Shown piece by piece: positions 1-7,744 of a DNA stretch of 64,000 bases (position 1 is the first letter of the stretch; every line of letters starts with the position of its first letter). The stretch is from contig NZ_JH376798.1 of assembly GCF_000234095.1 (NCBI RefSeq), positions 456,516-520,515 of the forward strand, in the 5' to 3' direction. The notes beneath the pieces are model-generated. The model saw only the letters and a list, made by a program, of their open reading frames with translations. It searched no databases and was not told the origin of the DNA. The translations under genes were made by a program, and so were the position numbers. This DNA is from Centipeda infelix ATCC 43532 (GTDB taxonomy: Bacteria > Bacillota > Negativicutes > Selenomonadales > Selenomonadaceae).

Positions 1-2
1 GC

Positions 3-77
3 GGGGGAAGCTAATATGGCGTGATGGGTGTATGCTGAAAGCCTCCGCGCTGCGGCGAAGGAAGCTAATGTGGCGTG
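3..77 (+). repeat. Two copies of an AAGCTAATGTGGCGT repeat unit
   Basis: The motif GGAAGCTAATRTGGCGTG occurs at 6-23 and 60-77, and a third copy lies at 812-828. Each copy follows a GC-rich palindrome or half of one. No ORF with coding character spans 1-168. The units look like the edge of the palindromic repeat family that surrounds the DUF559 gene. Confidence 0.6.
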
Positions 78-86
78 GATGAAAAG

Positions 87-142
87 CCTCCCCCGTGCGG
101 CACGGGGGAGGTGGCACGCGTCAGCGTGACGGAAGGGGCGCC
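87..142 (+). repeat. REP-like palindromic repeat, copy A
   Basis: A near-perfect GC-rich palindrome (87-111, 11-bp arms around CGG) is followed by a tail containing GCGTCAGCGTGACGG and ending in GGGGCGCC. The same palindrome-plus-tail arrangement recurs in reverse at 26075-26129, and the tail alone at 13368-13415. The copy ends 26 bp before the DUF559 start codon. The hairpin would be very stable in RNA, but it has no T-tract, so it is not a clear terminator. Confidence 0.8.
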
Positions 143-168
143 TTGGCCAATGGAGGATCGCTGACTTC

Positions 169-567
169 ATGCGTGACTACAAGACAAAAACAAAGCAGTA
201 TGCGAAAGAACTGCGGCAACACATGACACCCGAAGAACGCCGTCTCTGGTACGATTTTCTGTCACAGAATTCTTGTCATTTTCGTCGTCAGCAGCCCATC
301 GGAAACTACATTGCAGATTTCTATGCGCCATCAATTCGACTTGTCGTTGAGGTGGATGGCAGTCAGCATTTCGAGGAAACGGGACAGCGCTATGATGCCG
401 CTCGAAGCGAATTTTTGAGACAACAGGGCGTTCGTGTGCTTCGCTTTACAAATGAGCAAATTCAAAGACGATTTCCCTCTGTCTGCGAGGCGGTTGGACG
501 GGCGATTGCTGATATTCGTGCAGGAAAAGAGATTGGCGACGTAGAAGATGATGGGCATGTGTACTGA
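169..567 (+). CDS. DUF559 endonuclease-like protein
   Basis: This 132-residue protein belongs to the DUF559 family, a single-domain PD-(D/E)XK nuclease-like fold related to very-short-patch repair endonucleases. Visible hallmarks are an N-terminal basic helix leading to TPEERRLWYDF, then FRRQQPIGNYIADFYAP, then LVVEVDGSQH, with the acidic residues expected at the active site (D in IADF, E and D in VEVDG), and VLRF near the end. The acidic C-terminal tail is short. The start has GGAGG about 12 bp upstream. No methylase or Vsr partner is adjacent. The gene lies between two sets of palindromic repeats, a context also seen for this family elsewhere. The family assignment is firm; the biological role is unknown. 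Confidence 0.85.
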   Translation: MRDYKTKTKQYAKELRQHMTPEERRLWYDFLSQNSCHFRRQQPIGNYIADFYAPSIRLVVEVDGSQHFEETGQRYDAARSEFLRQQGVRVLRFTNEQIQRRFPSVCEAVGRAIADIRAGKEIGDVEDDGHVY

Positions 568-847
568 TGTCAGAGCGTCAGACGAGCTAGAGGCGCTTTG
601 GACGTTGGTGCGTTTCTGACGATAGGGCGTCGCTTGTGTCACAGGCGCCCCTATCGCCTCACTATGTTCGGCACTTACTGACCTGTCCGAGAAGCAAGCC
701 CGAAGGGCGCAGCTGAGCGGGTAACAGGTCGTATGGGAAAACCTCCCAAGAACACAAGCCGAAAGGCGAAGTGTGATTGGAAGAGGTTGACCGCTCCCCC
801 GCATCGGCGGGGGAAGCTAATGTGGCGTATAAGGGAAGGACGAAACT
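568..847. repeat. Non-coding repeat-rich gap with inverted repeats
   Basis: No credible gene is present. The stretch holds an inverted repeat CGATAGGG (620-627) / CCCTATCG (649-656), then a segment with the motif GAAGCAAGCCCGAAGGGC, and finally a palindrome CTCCCCCGC-ATCG-GCGGGGGAAG (794-815) that runs into the third AAGCTAATGTGGCGT unit (812-828). It appears to be a mosaic of dispersed repeats. Confidence 0.6.
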
Positions 848-1519
848 ATGGCAGTAGAAGATCTGTGGCGGCTGTTCGATATCATCGGTACGCTCGCCTT
901 TGCGGTGTCGGGGGCACTGGTCGGCATCTCGCGCCGTATGGACATCTTCGGGATCTCGGTGCTGGCTCTGGCGACGGCAGTCGGCGGCGGTATGGTGCGT
1001 GATGTGCTCGTCGGCATCACGCCGCCGATGGCGCTGCGGGATACGACGAACTTCCTCCTCTCGGTGGGGGTGGCGCTCGCAACGTCGTTCCTCTACCAGT
1101 GGACGGCGCTGCACCGTATGCGCCGCCAGCGGCTTCTCACGATCTTCAATGTGTCGGATACAATCGGACTTGCCGCCTTTACAATCACGGGTGCGCTGAC
1201 GGGGGTACGCGTGGGTGGGGACGACAGCTATGTGCTGCCGATCCTGCTCGCGGCGACGACGGCGGTTGGCGGCGGTATGATCCGCGATGTGCTTGCACAG
1301 CGGATGCCCGTTGTGCTCTATGCTGAGGTCTATGCGGCGGCATCGCTCGTGGGGGCGTTTGTGTTCTGTGCGCTGCGCTTTACGCTCGGGGTGGAGGCGG
1401 ACTCGTGGCTCGCGTTTCTCCTCGTCCTCATGATCCGCTTTGCGGCGATTCACTGGAACTGGAGTCTCTACCACCCGCGCCCGCCGAAGCGGCATCGGGA
1501 TGGGGAGATGGAAGAATAA
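848..1519 (+). CDS. TRIC family cation channel (UPF0126)
   Basis: A 223-residue polytopic membrane protein of the UPF0126/trimeric intracellular cation channel family, whose bacterial members form homotrimeric K+-permeable channels. The internal duplication typical of the family is visible: LATAVGGGMVRDVLVG in the first half and ATTAVGGGMIRDVL in the second, each in a set of three hydrophobic helices, with a further helix at the C-terminus. The tail is short and charged. An AAGGGAAGGA ribosome site precedes the ATG. The gene is monocistronic, with repeats upstream and a bidirectional terminator downstream. The physiological ion and role cannot be told from the sequence. Confidence 0.88.
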   Translation: MAVEDLWRLFDIIGTLAFAVSGALVGISRRMDIFGISVLALATAVGGGMVRDVLVGITPPMALRDTTNFLLSVGVALATSFLYQWTALHRMRRQRLLTIFNVSDTIGLAAFTITGALTGVRVGGDDSYVLPILLAATTAVGGGMIRDVLAQRMPVVLYAEVYAAASLVGAFVFCALRFTLGVEADSWLAFLLVLMIRFAAIHWNWSLYHPRPPKRHRDGEMEE

Positions 1520-1545
1520 AAGGACACCTTTGCGGTGCCCTTTTT
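1518..1545. terminator. Bidirectional terminator between the channel gene and eda
   Basis: The hairpin AAGGACACC-TTTGC-GGTGCCCTT is followed by a T-run on the + strand. On the - strand the mirror hairpin is followed by CTTTTATT, so it can also end the long leftward operon. Confidence 0.75.
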
Positions 1546-1615
1546 GCTCTATTGGATTTTCTTGCTTTTGTCCTGATTATATTTTGTAGCCTAAGGGCTG
1601 CATTCATGGAAAGCG

Positions 1616-2260
1616 TTATGTTCTTGCTGCGGTAATCGCTTGGACAAACTTTTTGGCTTGTTCCGTGACAGCGGCGAAGTCGTTGTTGTCTGCTCCCTTG
1701 GTGAGGCTGCCGCCTGCACCAACAGCGATGCATCCGGCGTTTAGCCATGCACCGGCATTGTCCGGTGTAACACCGCCGGTCGGCATTAGTACGGCTTGCG
1801 GCAGAGGACCATGGATTGCTCGGATCATAGCAGGCCCCGCTAACTCTCCCGGGAAGATTTTGATGATGTCGGCACCCGCCTCCATTGCTTCGATGACACC
1901 ACTGAGTGTAGTGGTTCCGGGCATGACTGCAATCTGATAACGATGGCATAACTTTATCGTTTCTGCATCAAATGCCGGAGAAACAATGAATTGCGCACCC
2001 TCCAGTATTGCAATGCGTGCGGTGATTGCATCCAGTACGGTTCCCGCACCGATGATCACTGTTGGATCGTCGGCATACTTCTGACTGAGTGTGCGGATTG
2101 CCTCATGTGCATGCGGCGTGGTAAAGGTAAGCTCGATGCAGGTGACACCTCCCTCGATGCAGGCTTCGGCGACGTTGATGGCGTGCTCGGCATTCTTTCC
2201 GCGTACAACGGCAATGATACCCTGTGCTTTGATGGCGGAGAGGATTCGTTCTTTGTTCAT
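1616..2260 (-). CDS. eda: KDPG/KHG aldolase
   Basis: This class I aldolase splits 2-keto-3-deoxy-6-phosphogluconate into pyruvate and glyceraldehyde 3-phosphate. The Schiff-base lysine is K134 in GADIIKIFPG, and the catalytic glutamate is E43 in CIELTF. IIGAGTVLD and MPTGGV form phosphate and substrate contacts. The length of 214 residues is normal. The chosen ATG at 2260 has AGGAGGG upstream; an upstream ATG at 2293 would overlap kdgK and lacks such a site. It is the last gene of the leftward operon and starts one base after the kdgK stop. Its substrate would be the product of the KdgK kinase upstream. Confidence 0.93.
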   Translation of the reverse strand: MNKERILSAIKAQGIIAVVRGKNAEHAINVAEACIEGGVTCIELTFTTPHAHEAIRTLSQKYADDPTVIIGAGTVLDAITARIAILEGAQFIVSPAFDAETIKLCHRYQIAVMPGTTTLSGVIEAMEAGADIIKIFPGELAGPAMIRAIHGPLPQAVLMPTGGVTPDNAGAWLNAGCIAVGAGGSLTKGADNNDFAAVTEQAKKFVQAITAART

Positions 2261-2261
2261 A

Positions 2262-3212
2262 TTATTTGCCCTCCTGTAGCAGAAAAGCTTCAAGCTGCGG
2301 TGCAGTTGGAAGTCCTTCGTTATCGCCGGCAGTCATAACCGAGCGTGCGCCGATTGCAGCCCCGCGCTGAACGGCATCTGCCAGTGAGTGTCCTTCGAGC
2401 AGTGCGCTGAGGACGCCAACGGCAAAGCCGTCACCTGCGCCGACCGTGTCGATTACTTCTTTTACGGGAAAGCCGGGGGTGTGGAAACTGCTGCCATCGG
2501 AACATTTGGTAAATGCTCCGATGGCACCCAGCTTGACAATTACTGTATCGACACCGCGTGCGAGGTACGTGTCGGCAATTGTTTCGGCATCATCGTGTCC
2601 TGTGAGGATGGTTCCTTCGCCAATCCCCGGAAGGACGATGTTGGCCTTCGCGGCGAATTCGTTGATGATATGAACCATTTCTTCCTTGGATTTCCACAGA
2701 GATGGGCGTAGATTCGGGTCGAAGGAGATGGGAATCTGTCGTGCACGCGCTGTGTCCATCAATAGGTTCAGTGCACGGCGTGCTTTCTCTGAGACACCGG
2801 CGGGAATGCCAGTCACATGCAGATGATTGATACTCTGCCAGTCGATGGTGTGAATGACATCGAGGGAAATGTGAGAGAAGGCTGTCCCCTTTCGAAAGTT
2901 GACGACGATCGGATCCTGTCCGTCGATCGGTTTTTCCTTGAGCTGTATGCCCGTTCGATCCGCGGCATCGACTTCGATGTATCGGGTATTGATCTGTTGT
3001 TCTGTGAGAAAGTCAAGAATGTGTGCGCCAAAGGGATCCTGACCAACACGGCTGATATAGCTGACGCTGTGGCCGAGCCGCGTCAAACCGATCGCTATAT
3101 TCACCTCGGCACCGGAAACGCGGCGTCTGAAAAGAGGTACGTCTTTAAGTGGGCCATACTTCTCTGCCATGAGAAGAGCCATGGGCTCCCCAAAGGTCAG
3201 TATGTTTGCCAT
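2262..3212 (-). CDS. kdgK: 2-keto-3-deoxygluconate kinase (PfkB family)
   Basis: A PfkB/ribokinase-fold sugar kinase of 316 residues. N-terminal ILTFGEPMALL and the SGAEVNIAIGLTRLG motif mark the sugar site, and DTVGAGDGFAVG near residue 250 is the PfkB signature with the anion hole and catalytic aspartate. Within the family, KdgK is the best fit because of the GAEVNVA-type pocket and its position directly before eda: the pair would phosphorylate 2-keto-3-deoxygluconate and then cleave it. The ATG at 3212 is preferred (AAAGGAG upstream) over the in-frame ATG at 3227, which lies inside the preceding gene's end. Fructokinase remains a less likely alternative. Confidence 0.87.
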   Translation of the reverse strand: MANILTFGEPMALLMAEKYGPLKDVPLFRRRVSGAEVNIAIGLTRLGHSVSYISRVGQDPFGAHILDFLTEQQINTRYIEVDAADRTGIQLKEKPIDGQDPIVVNFRKGTAFSHISLDVIHTIDWQSINHLHVTGIPAGVSEKARRALNLLMDTARARQIPISFDPNLRPSLWKSKEEMVHIINEFAAKANIVLPGIGEGTILTGHDDAETIADTYLARGVDTVIVKLGAIGAFTKCSDGSSFHTPGFPVKEVIDTVGAGDGFAVGVLSALLEGHSLADAVQRGAAIGARSVMTAGDNEGLPTAPQLEAFLLQEGK

Positions 3213-3223
3213 AGAGACTCCTT

Positions 3224-3892
3224 TCACATAGTATCCGTGATTCTCCAGGGGGAGACAATACGGCAGTATGCGGCGGCGGTTTCGCGGATCTCATCCCATG
3301 CGCCGTGTATGGCGCGTGATGCATTGACGAGGTTTCCGCCAATCCCGCAGACGACAGCGCCTCCATCCAGAAATGCTGCAATGTTGTCCGTAGAAATACC
3401 GCCTACAGCTGAGAGAGGAATATGGGGGAGCGGTCCTTGGAGCGCTTTGAAATACGGTGCTCCAAGCAGGTCGGCAGGAAAGACTTTCACGATGTCCGCC
3501 CCCGCTGTCCATGCATGTTCAATCTCTGTTGGAGTGAATGCGCCGGGCATGGTGAGGAGACCACATTCCTTTGCACGACGGATTACGGCAGGGGTTGTGT
3601 TGGGGGCAAGAATGAATTCAGCGCCTGCCGCTGCTGCGGCATCTACTGCCTCCGGCGTGAGTACTGTTCCGGCACCAATATGCAGTTGCATATCAAAACG
3701 CCGGCGCAATTCTTCGATGCCATGCAGTGCATCGTGTGTTGCAGCGGGATCGCCGGGATGCAGGGTGACTTCGACGAAGCGGATACCGCCGGAGAGCAGC
3801 GCTTCACATGTCGGTGGAAGCAGCGCTGAGGGGATATTGCGAATGATGGCGACGAGACGCTCTGTCAGCAGTTCTTGATGCAGTTCTGTCAT
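3224..3892 (-). CDS. dgoA: 2-keto-3-deoxy-6-phosphogalactonate aldolase-like protein
   Basis: A second KDPG-aldolase-fold enzyme of 222 residues, clearly different from Eda. It has the Schiff-base lysine K136 in GADIVKVFPA, the catalytic glutamate E41 in FVEVTL, HIGAGTVLT and AVGGIST. The RLVAIIRNI opening and VFPAD pattern fit the DgoA group, which cleaves 2-keto-3-deoxy-6-phosphogalactonate. The start ATG at 3892 overlaps the dgoK stop by four bases (ATGA), so translational coupling with the kinase that would make its substrate is likely. Assignment to DgoA rather than a second Eda rests on sequence flavour and on the adjacent dgoK. Confidence 0.82.
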   Translation of the reverse strand: MTELHQELLTERLVAIIRNIPSALLPPTCEALLSGGIRFVEVTLHPGDPAATHDALHGIEELRRRFDMQLHIGAGTVLTPEAVDAAAAAGAEFILAPNTTPAVIRRAKECGLLTMPGAFTPTEIEHAWTAGADIVKVFPADLLGAPYFKALQGPLPHIPLSAVGGISTDNIAAFLDGGAVVCGIGGNLVNASRAIHGAWDEIRETAAAYCRIVSPWRITDTM

Positions 3893-4893
3893 GCGTATCC
3901 CTCCCGAAACAGGCTTGCTCTTCGGGCAAGGGCAATGGCACCTCGCCCGGAAAGCGCACACATAGTATCTTGATCAAGCGATCGTGTGGGATAATTTTCT
4001 GACGCGAGCAAGGTTTTGTATGCAGCTTGCATCAGCGGATTCCCTGCGATGATGAACACAGCCTCGGACAGGTTGGGGAAGAGGGGACTCCTCCTGAGTG
4101 CAATAAGATCATCTGCCAGCAGGATTCCGAGCAGGTAGTTCTGAACAACATTTGGCGTAGCCTCGTGAAAAAGGTCAAGGATGCGCGCCATAAACGCAGC
4201 ATGACCAAAACCGGACTGCCTGCGGCAGACGACACCGCGTTGAAATGCCTCTGCATCGTAGTGCTCGGCGTAACTTTGTGCGGTACTGCTCGCGAGAATG
4301 GTGTCAAATGTCATTGCGTGGAGCAGCTCTCCAGCAAGGGTTGTTAGACATCCGCAGATGGTATCTCCGTTCGACACGGCAATGTATTTATTGTGTGAGC
4401 CGGGGAGAATGAGTACCATATGCTCAATGGAAGGAAAATATTGCAGTATCGCTGCTGCCTCGGTTTCCTCACCGCGCATGATGTCCATATGCCCGATCGT
4501 TTCATCTGTGAATGACATATCATTCATGTTCTTGATGCCCGGAATGAGATGAATGACCTGTGGACAGATTTCCGGCAAGTGGCAGGGGACAATCGCGTGG
4601 GAGAGCGCATCAAGGGAGATCGGCGCAGCAAGATGCGGGATCTCCTTGAGACCAACGTTGGAGGTGAGCATCCCTGCGCCCAATATGCAGGCGATGTCAT
4701 CCATCGTGACCCCTGCCTTGCGTGCAGCTTCCCGCAAGGTATCCCGAACGGCTGCCGTCAGCTTTTTGTTATGCCTGTCAATCGCCGTGTGGCGCACGCC
4801 GATCGGCATCTGTGCTTCGGCGAGAATTGTTGTGTCCTGCCAGAGGAAGACTCGCGTATTGCTCGTTCCGGCATCTATCGTTGCGATCAGCAT
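3889..4893 (-). CDS. dgoK: 2-keto-3-deoxygalactonokinase
   Basis: This 334-residue protein belongs to the DgoK family of ASKHA-fold kinases, which phosphorylate 2-keto-3-deoxygalactonate. The N-terminal phosphate-1 loop IATIDAGTSNTRVFL is clear, followed by DIACILGAGMLTSN and HLAAPISLD. Later ILPGSHNKYIAV and MRGEETEA are family-typical. The C-terminal SGRGAIALA segment fits the adenosine site. It overlaps the upstream dehydrogenase stop by seven bases and the downstream aldolase start by four, so it sits in a tightly coupled operon. The ribosome site is weak, consistent with coupling. Confidence 0.88.
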   Translation of the reverse strand: MLIATIDAGTSNTRVFLWQDTTILAEAQMPIGVRHTAIDRHNKKLTAAVRDTLREAARKAGVTMDDIACILGAGMLTSNVGLKEIPHLAAPISLDALSHAIVPCHLPEICPQVIHLIPGIKNMNDMSFTDETIGHMDIMRGEETEAAAILQYFPSIEHMVLILPGSHNKYIAVSNGDTICGCLTTLAGELLHAMTFDTILASSTAQSYAEHYDAEAFQRGVVCRRQSGFGHAAFMARILDLFHEATPNVVQNYLLGILLADDLIALRRSPLFPNLSEAVFIIAGNPLMQAAYKTLLASENYPTRSLDQDTMCALSGRGAIALARRASLFREGYA

Positions 4894-5891
4894 GGGACAC
4901 CAGAAACATGTGGTTTCAGGGATAGTTTTTCCCGTACCGTACGGTTCACGATGTTGGGAAGATCATGACCGCTCAGAATATCTGCAATGCCGCGTGCTGC
5001 CTTCGTTTTGAGTTCGCATTCCGCCTCTTCGGAATACCATGCGGCATGCGGCGTGATGATGATGTTGGGCAGGGAGCGGAGCGGGGAATCCTGTGCCAGA
5101 GGCTCCTGCTCGGTCACGTCAAGCCCTGCAGCTGCAATTTTTCCTTGGGTCAGTGCGGCATAGAGCGCCTCCTCGTCAATCAGTGGTCCGCGTGACGTGT
5201 TGATGAGGATGGTGCTCGGTTTCATTATGTCAAATTCCCTGTGGCTGAGAAGATGCTCCGTTTCCTTGGTCAGCGGAACGTGAACCGAGATCATGTCCGA
5301 TGCTTGGAGCACCTCGTCCAGCGTAAGGAGTTTGCCTCCATAGGAGGCGACACTTGCGGGGGGGACAAACGGATCGTATACAGCGAATTTCAGACCGAAA
5401 GCACGTGCCTTTTCGGCGAGCAGTCGTGGAATGCGTCCGAAGCCGAGCAGCCCAAGAGTCTGTCCTGCGAGCCGGTGAATGGGCTTGCAGATGTTGTAGT
5501 CCCAACCGCCGCCGTTTACTTGTGTGTGAAGTGGTGCGAGTTTTCGATGACAGGCCATCAGGAGTGCGAAGGCGTGGTTGGAGACTTCGTCTGCGCAGTA
5601 GTCGGGGACGTTCAGCACGCAGACACCGTGCTCCGTTGCCGCCTCCAGATCTACGGTATTGACTCCGACACCGTAGCGCGCAATGACTTTCAGATGCGGC
5701 AGCGCTTCTATGACGCGCCGCGTGATGGGGGCGTATTGATTGAGCAAGCCGGAGGCATCCGCACATGTACGGATGACATCATCCTCTGTGTGACACTGCT
5801 GCGGGATGAGTGTGAGTCCCGCGCGTGCAAGCTCGTGTTCTTCCGGTGCCAACGAGTCGTATTCATAGTCTGTAACGTATATTTTTCGCAT
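4887..5891 (-). CDS. D-isomer 2-hydroxyacid dehydrogenase (CtBP/phosphoglycerate dehydrogenase-like)
   Basis: An NAD-dependent D-2-hydroxyacid dehydrogenase of 334 residues. The N-terminal half carries the substrate domain (VIARYGVGVNTVD). The Rossmann motif is in QTLGLLGFGRIPR, and LINTSRGPLIDEEAL supplies the conserved arginine region. GLDVTEQEPL holds the catalytic glutamate and ITPHAAW the catalytic histidine. It is not full-length SerA because no ACT domain follows. In this operon it could interconvert a 2-keto acid and its 2-hydroxy acid, possibly feeding or draining the keto-deoxy sugar-acid pool, but the substrate is inferred only from context. It lies 13 bp after the TRAP permease gene. 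Confidence 0.85.
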   Translation of the reverse strand: MRKIYVTDYEYDSLAPEEHELARAGLTLIPQQCHTEDDVIRTCADASGLLNQYAPITRRVIEALPHLKVIARYGVGVNTVDLEAATEHGVCVLNVPDYCADEVSNHAFALLMACHRKLAPLHTQVNGGGWDYNICKPIHRLAGQTLGLLGFGRIPRLLAEKARAFGLKFAVYDPFVPPASVASYGGKLLTLDEVLQASDMISVHVPLTKETEHLLSHREFDIMKPSTILINTSRGPLIDEEALYAALTQGKIAAAGLDVTEQEPLAQDSPLRSLPNIIITPHAAWYSEEAECELKTKAARGIADILSGHDLPNIVNRTVREKLSLKPHVSGVPC

Positions 5892-5904
5892 GGAATCTCC
5901 TCAC

Positions 5905-7194
5905 TTACATAAACCATTTCATCGGGATCAGAACCAGCTCCGGAATCAAGATGAAGAGGAACAGAACACCGTATTCCAGCAGGATAAACGGCCACAGTTT
6001 TCGTACAAGCGCATTGAGACTGACATTGCCGACACCGCAGCCGACAAAGAGAACTGTTCCTACAGGCGGTGTGAGCAGTCCGATCATGAGATCGAGTACC
6101 ATGACGATGCCAAAGTAGACAGGGTCAATTCCTGCTGCCTTGATGAGCGGCATGAAGATGGGGGCAAAAATGAGGATAGCGGGGGTGCTGTCCATGACCA
6201 TGCCGAGCAGGATGAGAAAGACGGCGATGACGATCAGAAGTATTGTCGGTGTTGACGTGAGGTCCTGTAGGGCAAAGACAACCTGCTGTGGCACGCCTGC
6301 TGTTGTTACGACCCATGCTGTACTCATGGCCGCAGCGGCGACAAGCAGTACCTGTCCCGTCGTTTTTGATGTGCCAATGAATACCTTTTTGAGGTCGTGC
6401 AGCCCCATCTCGCGATAGACGACAATGGAGATGAAGAGCGCATAGACCACGGCAATACAGCCCGCCTCTGTCGGTGTAAAGATGCCGAAACGGATGCCGC
6501 CAACGATGATAAAGGGCATGAAGAGGGCAAAGACGGAATCTTTGAATGCCGTCAGAATCTCGGGGATCGTCGCACGCTTGCCGACGGGATAGTTGTTTCG
6601 CTTTGCCATGATGTACCAAAGGATCATCAGGGCGAGTGCAATGATGAGTCCCGGTACGATGCCTGCCATGAACAAGCGGCCGATGGATGCCTGCCCGCTG
6701 ACCCCGTATAGGATGAGCGGGACACTGGGTGGAATGATCGGTGCGATCATTGCTGAGGCACAGACGAGTGCTACCGATGTCGCACGATCATATCCCATCT
6801 GAATCATCATGGGGATCAGAATGGCTCCTAGTGCGGCCGCATCCGCAACGGCCGATCCGGAGAGCCCTGCAAAGATCGTACTGGCGATGATGACGACATA
6901 GCCAAGTCCGCCGCGCACATGTCCGACAAGACTAGCGACAAAGGTAACGATTCTCTTTGAGATCGTTCCGGCACTCATGATTTCACCGGCAAGGATGAAG
7001 AAGGGGATGGCGAGCAGTGTGAAACTGTTTGCTCCAAATACCACTGCCTGGGCAAGAAGCTGCGGGGTGAAATTGCCGATGTAGAGCAGCAGGACCGCGG
7101 ATACCAGTAAGAGTCCAAATGCGATCGGAACGCCGACCATCAGCAGGGAAAATAGGGCGACGAGAAAGACTGCAAGAATTTCTGTACCGTTCAT
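5905..7194 (-). CDS. dctM: TRAP transporter large permease, DctM type
   Basis: The 429-residue large membrane subunit of a tripartite ATP-independent periplasmic transporter, with about a dozen hydrophobic helices. Family signatures include IPFFILAGEIMSAG, the GLSGSAVADAAALG segment, MIAPIIPPSVPLILYG and LLTPPVGTVLF. It translocates the solute using an ion gradient. The start overlaps the dctQ stop by four bases and has GAGGAGGG upstream. The operon context predicts a sugar acid, but permease sequence alone does not define specificity. Confidence 0.93.
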   Translation of the reverse strand: MNGTEILAVFLVALFSLLMVGVPIAFGLLLVSAVLLLYIGNFTPQLLAQAVVFGANSFTLLAIPFFILAGEIMSAGTISKRIVTFVASLVGHVRGGLGYVVIIASTIFAGLSGSAVADAAALGAILIPMMIQMGYDRATSVALVCASAMIAPIIPPSVPLILYGVSGQASIGRLFMAGIVPGLIIALALMILWYIMAKRNNYPVGKRATIPEILTAFKDSVFALFMPFIIVGGIRFGIFTPTEAGCIAVVYALFISIVVYREMGLHDLKKVFIGTSKTTGQVLLVAAAAMSTAWVVTTAGVPQQVVFALQDLTSTPTILLIVIAVFLILLGMVMDSTPAILIFAPIFMPLIKAAGIDPVYFGIVMVLDLMIGLLTPPVGTVLFVGCGVGNVSLNALVRKLWPFILLEYGVLFLFILIPELVLIPMKWFM

Positions 7195-7670
7195 GATCTG
7201 CCCTCCTCGTTTGGGCGAAGGATCTGCGTTATCCTATATAGTGTCAACAGAATCATGCTGACGGCAAAGACAACCATGGATACTGTGATGCAGGAAAAGG
7301 GGATCCCTGTTGCAGAACTGATGTTGTTGCTCGATACGGCGACCTGTTCGATGCCGCCTACGAGCAAAATGCCCATTGCCAGCAGCACCAGACAGTTGGC
7401 AATGAGATCGCAGCATTTTTGTCCGCCTGCAGATAGACGGCTGGTCAGAACATCCACCTTCAGATGCAAACCGTCCAGTGCGGCGAGGATTCCGCCCAGA
7501 AAGATGAACCATACGAATAGATTGACGGACGCTTCGTCGCTCCATGTCAGGCCTGTGTTGAAACAGTATCGCATGATGACGTTGGCGAAGACGAGGAGAA
7601 CAATGCCGCCCATCGCGGCAGATGCAAGAAGCGCAATCAGTGTTTCTGTCTTCTTCAGAATACCGGTCAT
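7191..7670 (-). CDS. dctQ: TRAP transporter small permease, DctQ type
   Basis: A 159-residue protein with four hydrophobic helices, matching the small TRAP membrane subunit that pairs with DctM. The conserved segment TWSDEASVNLFVWFIFLGGILAALDGLHLKVD is split by a helix break and is typical of DctQ. The ATG at 7670 is chosen because GGAGGT stands seven bases upstream. Two in-frame upstream ATGs (7685, 7715) lack a ribosome site. It lies between dctP and dctM in the usual P-Q-M order. Confidence 0.9.
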   Translation of the reverse strand: MTGILKKTETLIALLASAAMGGIVLLVFANVIMRYCFNTGLTWSDEASVNLFVWFIFLGGILAALDGLHLKVDVLTSRLSAGGQKCCDLIANCLVLLAMGILLVGGIEQVAVSSNNISSATGIPFSCITVSMVVFAVSMILLTLYRITQILRPNEEGRS

Positions 7671-7744
7671 GGAACATACCTCCATTATGGAACAGGCGCC
7701 GCCCAAGGGGTTCACCCCGGGGCGGCGCCCTCTTCCAATGCAGT

